64,000 nt of DNA, taken from positions 1,612,001-1,676,000 of the forward strand of contig NZ_CP038810.1 in the NCBI RefSeq assembly GCF_004797125.1, in the 5' to 3' direction. The notes beneath the pieces are model-generated. The model saw only the letters and a program-made list of their open reading frames with translations. It ran no database searches and was not told where the DNA came from. Position numbers and translations under genes: made by a program. Positions 61,431-64,000 of this stretch are shown here, one piece after another. This DNA comes from Flavobacterium sangjuense. Its GTDB lineage: Bacteria; Bacteroidota; Bacteroidia; Flavobacteriales; Flavobacteriaceae. The stretch's first letter is position 1, and each line of letters opens with the position of its first letter.

Positions 61431-63676
61431 TTAATATAGACGCACATAATCACGTAAAAGGAAAATCTATTTACCTCGACGATATTCAGGAAGTACAAGG
61501 GACTTTGTACGCGCTTCCGTTTGATGCAACTGTCGCTCATGCCAAAATCAAAAGTATTGATTTGAATGCTGCTTTAAAAAGTCACGGAATTGTTTCAATT
61601 CTAACAGCTAAAGATGTCACAGGTTTAAACCAAATAGGAGGCATCATTCCTGACGAACCTTTATTTGCCGAAGATGAAGTTCACTTTCGTGGACAGGTAA
61701 TCGCTTTAATCGTTGGGACTTCAGAACATCATTGCCGAATGGCTTCGAAACTGATTAAAGTCGAATTCGAAGAACTTCCCGTAATTGTTGACCCAAGAGA
61801 AGCGCAGGCAAAAGGCAAATTAATAATGCCTCCGAGACAATTTAAACTCGGAGATACCGAATCTGCCTGGGCCAAATGCGAACATATTTTTGAAGGCAGA
61901 AGTGATGTCAACGGACAGGAACATTTATACATAGAAACACAAGGCGCTTACGCTCGTCCAAAAGAAGACGGAAGCATTGTCATATCATCATCCACGCAAG
62001 GCCCAACAGCTGTTCAACGAATGGTGGCGCAGGTTTTGGGAATCCCAATGCACAAGGTAGAAATCGATACGGTTCGACTTGGCGGTGGTTTTGGAGGAAA
62101 AGAAGATCAGGCAACTCCTTGGGCAGTAATGGTAGCTTTGGCTTGCCAGATGCTGCACAAACCCGTAAAAATGTCGATGCATCGTATGGATGACATGCGC
62201 ATGACAGGAAAACGTCATCCGTATTCAGCTGATTTTAAAATTGGTTTGGATAAAGATTTAAAAATCATTGCCTACGAAGTAACGCATTATCAAAACGCAG
62301 GAGCTGCAGCCGATTTATCACCAGCGGTTATGGAACGAACCTTATTCCATTCGACCAATGCGTATTTTGTTCCGAACGTGATTGCGAAAGCATACAGCTG
62401 TAAAACCAATCTGCCTCCAAACACTGCGTTCCGTGGATTTGGAGGACCGCAAGGAAAATTTGTTATCGAAGCTGCGATTGTTAAAGCAGCTGAATCTTTG
62501 GGCGTAAGCCCGGCAATGATTCAAAAAGCAAATCTGGTTAAAGACGGCGATGAGCTATCGTATGGACAAATTCTGCAACAGGTAGAAGCGAGCAATACCT
62601 GGGAAACCTGCATGAAAAGCTACGATTACGAGTCACAAAAAAATAGAGTAGAAGCTTTCAATAAAACTAACGCCCGATTCAAAAAAGGATTGGCGATTCA
62701 ACCGATTTGCTTTGGGATTTCGTTTACCAATACGATGATGAACCACGCTCGTGCTTTGGTACACATCTATCACGATGGAAGTGTTGTAGTAAGTACCGGT
62801 GGCGTTGAAATGGGGCAGGGTTTGAATACCAAAATGCTACAAATCGTTGTAGAGACTTTAGGCATTAAAGCTGATAAAGTCAGATTGGAATCAACTAATA
62901 CGTTGCGTGTTGCCAATACGTCACCAACAGCAGCAAGTGCAGGAGCCGACCTAAACGGAAAAGCTTTGTTAATGGCTTGCAACGCTTTGTTGGAACGATT
63001 AAAAGCGGTTGCCCAAAAAGAATACACTGACCAAATCATTGAAATCAAAGACGAAATGGTGTATGCGAATGAAACCAAAACCGAAATGAGTTGGAAAGAC
63101 TTAATTTTAAAAGCATTTACACAAAGAGTTGCGCTTTCTGAAAATGCACATTACGCCACACCAACCATTCATTACGATAAAACCAAAGAAAAAGGACATC
63201 CGTTTGCATACCACGTTTACGGAACTTCGATTCACGAGGTTACGGTTGATTGCCTAAAAGGAACGTATGAATTTGACAGTATCAATATCGTTCACGACTT
63301 TGGGAAAAGTATGAATAAGGACATCGACAATGGTCAGATTGAAGGCGGTTTGGTACAGGGAATTGGTTGGATGACGTTGGAAGAAATTATATATAACGAC
63401 CAAGGTCGATTGGTTTCGAATGCGTTATCGACATACAAAGTGCCAGATATTTATTCGGTGCCAAAGCAAATCAATATTCAACATTTGGAAACAGAAGGTC
63501 ATGAACTCGCTATCAAAAAATCAAAAGCAGTAGGTGAGCCACCATTGATGTATGGAATTGGTGCTTATTTCGCGATAAGAAGTGCAGTAAAAGCTTTTAA
63601 TCCAAATGCTGATTTGGCTGTCAACGCGCCCTATACTCCGGAAAAAGTGCTAATGGACTTATATAGAAAATCATAA
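61427..63676 (+). CDS. xdhB: Xanthine dehydrogenase large (molybdopterin) subunit
   Basis: It holds the molybdenum cofactor and oxidises xanthine (and hypoxanthine) to urate. The 749-residue protein has GGGFGGKEDQATPWA, AFRGFGGPQGKFVIE and GGVEMGQGLNTKM as cofactor-binding loops. The catalytic Glu is in KAVGEPPLMYGIGAY. The N-terminal SIYLDDIQEVQGTLYALP is the usual start. It overlaps xdhA by 4 bp (ATGA). An XdhC-type maturation gene is not seen and may be beyond the window. Confidence 0.94.
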   Translation: MINIDAHNHVKGKSIYLDDIQEVQGTLYALPFDATVAHAKIKSIDLNAALKSHGIVSILTAKDVTGLNQIGGIIPDEPLFAEDEVHFRGQVIALIVGTSEHHCRMASKLIKVEFEELPVIVDPREAQAKGKLIMPPRQFKLGDTESAWAKCEHIFEGRSDVNGQEHLYIETQGAYARPKEDGSIVISSSTQGPTAVQRMVAQVLGIPMHKVEIDTVRLGGGFGGKEDQATPWAVMVALACQMLHKPVKMSMHRMDDMRMTGKRHPYSADFKIGLDKDLKIIAYEVTHYQNAGAAADLSPAVMERTLFHSTNAYFVPNVIAKAYSCKTNLPPNTAFRGFGGPQGKFVIEAAIVKAAESLGVSPAMIQKANLVKDGDELSYGQILQQVEASNTWETCMKSYDYESQKNRVEAFNKTNARFKKGLAIQPICFGISFTNTMMNHARALVHIYHDGSVVVSTGGVEMGQGLNTKMLQIVVETLGIKADKVRLESTNTLRVANTSPTAASAGADLNGKALLMACNALLERLKAVAQKEYTDQIIEIKDEMVYANETKTEMSWKDLILKAFTQRVALSENAHYATPTIHYDKTKEKGHPFAYHVYGTSIHEVTVDCLKGTYEFDSINIVHDFGKSMNKDIDNGQIEGGLVQGIGWMTLEEIIYNDQGRLVSNALSTYKVPDIYSVPKQINIQHLETEGHELAIKKSKAVGEPPLMYGIGAYFAIRSAVKAFNPNADLAVNAPYTPEKVLMDLYRKS

Positions 63677-63686
63677 ATATATAGCT

Positions 63687-64000
63687 ATGGGAACTAAAAA
63701 GCAATTGTCAGCAGAGCAATCTTCAGCACTTCTCAATCTATTGAAAGAGCGTTTTGAGAAAAACAAGAATCGTCACAAAGACCTTGAATGGTCAAATGTG
63801 CAGGCAAAGTTAGAAGCGAATCCTGAAAAACTTTGGTCACTCAACGAAATGGAAAGAACCGGCGGTGAACCCGATGTTGTTGGTTATGATGCGAAGACTG
63901 ACGAATATATTTTCTATGATTGCTCTGCCGAAAGTCCAAAAGAACGCAGAAGCATTTGTTACGACCAACAGGCATTGGATTCGAGAAAAGAATTTAAACC
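63687..64000 (+). CDS. DUF4256 family protein (3' end beyond the window)
   Basis: The frame is open from ATG 63687 to the window end, giving 104 residues. KERFEKNKNRHKDLEW, LEANPEKLWSLNEMERTGGE, PDVVGYDAKTDEYIFYDCSA and ESPKERRSICYD match the DUF4256 family (usual length about 185) from memory. Function is unknown. It lies 10 bp after xdhB and may be cotranscribed with it. Confidence 0.85.
   Translation, partial: MGTKKQLSAEQSSALLNLLKERFEKNKNRHKDLEWSNVQAKLEANPEKLWSLNEMERTGGEPDVVGYDAKTDEYIFYDCSAESPKERRSICYDQQALDSRKEFK

Noticed and set aside
1..64000. CRISPR arrays, insertion sequences, prophage, restriction or other defence islands
   Set aside because: No spaced direct repeats of CRISPR type, transposase, integrase, phage structural or defence-family protein was recognised.

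Overview
The window looks like chromosome of a flavobacterium (Bacteroidota, Flavobacteriaceae, Flavobacterium-like). The DNA is AT-rich, ribosome-binding sites are weak, and several intergenic regions carry the Bacteroidota promoter pattern TTTG-N17-22-TAnnTTTG. Lineage-typical families are present: a type IX secretion (T9SS) sorting tail, a PorV/PorQ-type barrel, an ECF sigma/FecR/STN-TonB receptor cassette and an Lnb-type lipoprotein acyltransferase. No prophage, insertion sequence, CRISPR array or rRNA was seen. No gene-free stretch exceeds 300 bases; the longest is about 190.

Bases 1-24381 are a plus-strand surface-polysaccharide locus. It opens with a truncated GT2 gene and a nonulosonic (sialic-type) acid module of cytidylyltransferase, synthase and hydrolysing 2-epimerase. 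Next come decorating enzymes (FkbM methyltransferase, CE4 deacetylase, GNAT, hexapeptide acetyltransferases, acyltransferase 3), about eight glycosyltransferases, a WecE sugar aminotransferase, a GT-C-like membrane protein, a Wzy/WaaL-like protein and a polyprenyl-phosphate sugar-1-phosphate transferase that would start the repeat unit. No flippase, chain-length regulator or classical sialyltransferase is visible. A frameshifted GT2 remnant lies at about 17475-17601.

Bases 24361-33199 hold an Lnb-like lipoprotein N-acyltransferase and a PorV/PorQ-like barrel (minus), pssA (plus), a minus-strand envelope operon kdsD-tatC-CMD-lptB-DUF5808, the divergent recQ and a small orphan. From 33278 to 43099 (plus) there is a T9SS-secreted Asp-rich protein, an FAD oxidoreductase, a cassette of Kazal-domain lipoprotein, ECF sigma, FecR and STN-TonB receptor, and a GapN-like dehydrogenase. 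The Kazal cassette is the best candidate for an undescribed system.

Bases 43138-49927 are mainly a minus-strand housekeeping and lipid block: rsfS-ftsH, then LUD-cdsA-psd-ACBP-SOD lipoprotein, with birA divergent. Bases 50108-64000 hold sucC, a GT-C plus polyprenyl-phosphate GT2 pair, gltA, a fused MsrB-MsrA lipoprotein, idi, queD, a peroxiredoxin, manA, a small conserved protein, tRNA-Thr(TGT), and guaD-xdhA-xdhB (guanine to xanthine to urate). A DUF4256 gene is cut by the window end.

Two dispersed palindromes resemble very common bacterial repeat families: one in frame inside xdhA and one in the idi leader. Two different short tandem arrays (4 x 8 and 4 x 7 bp) share the lptB-CMD spacer. 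Functions are read from motifs and family memory; no database search was run.
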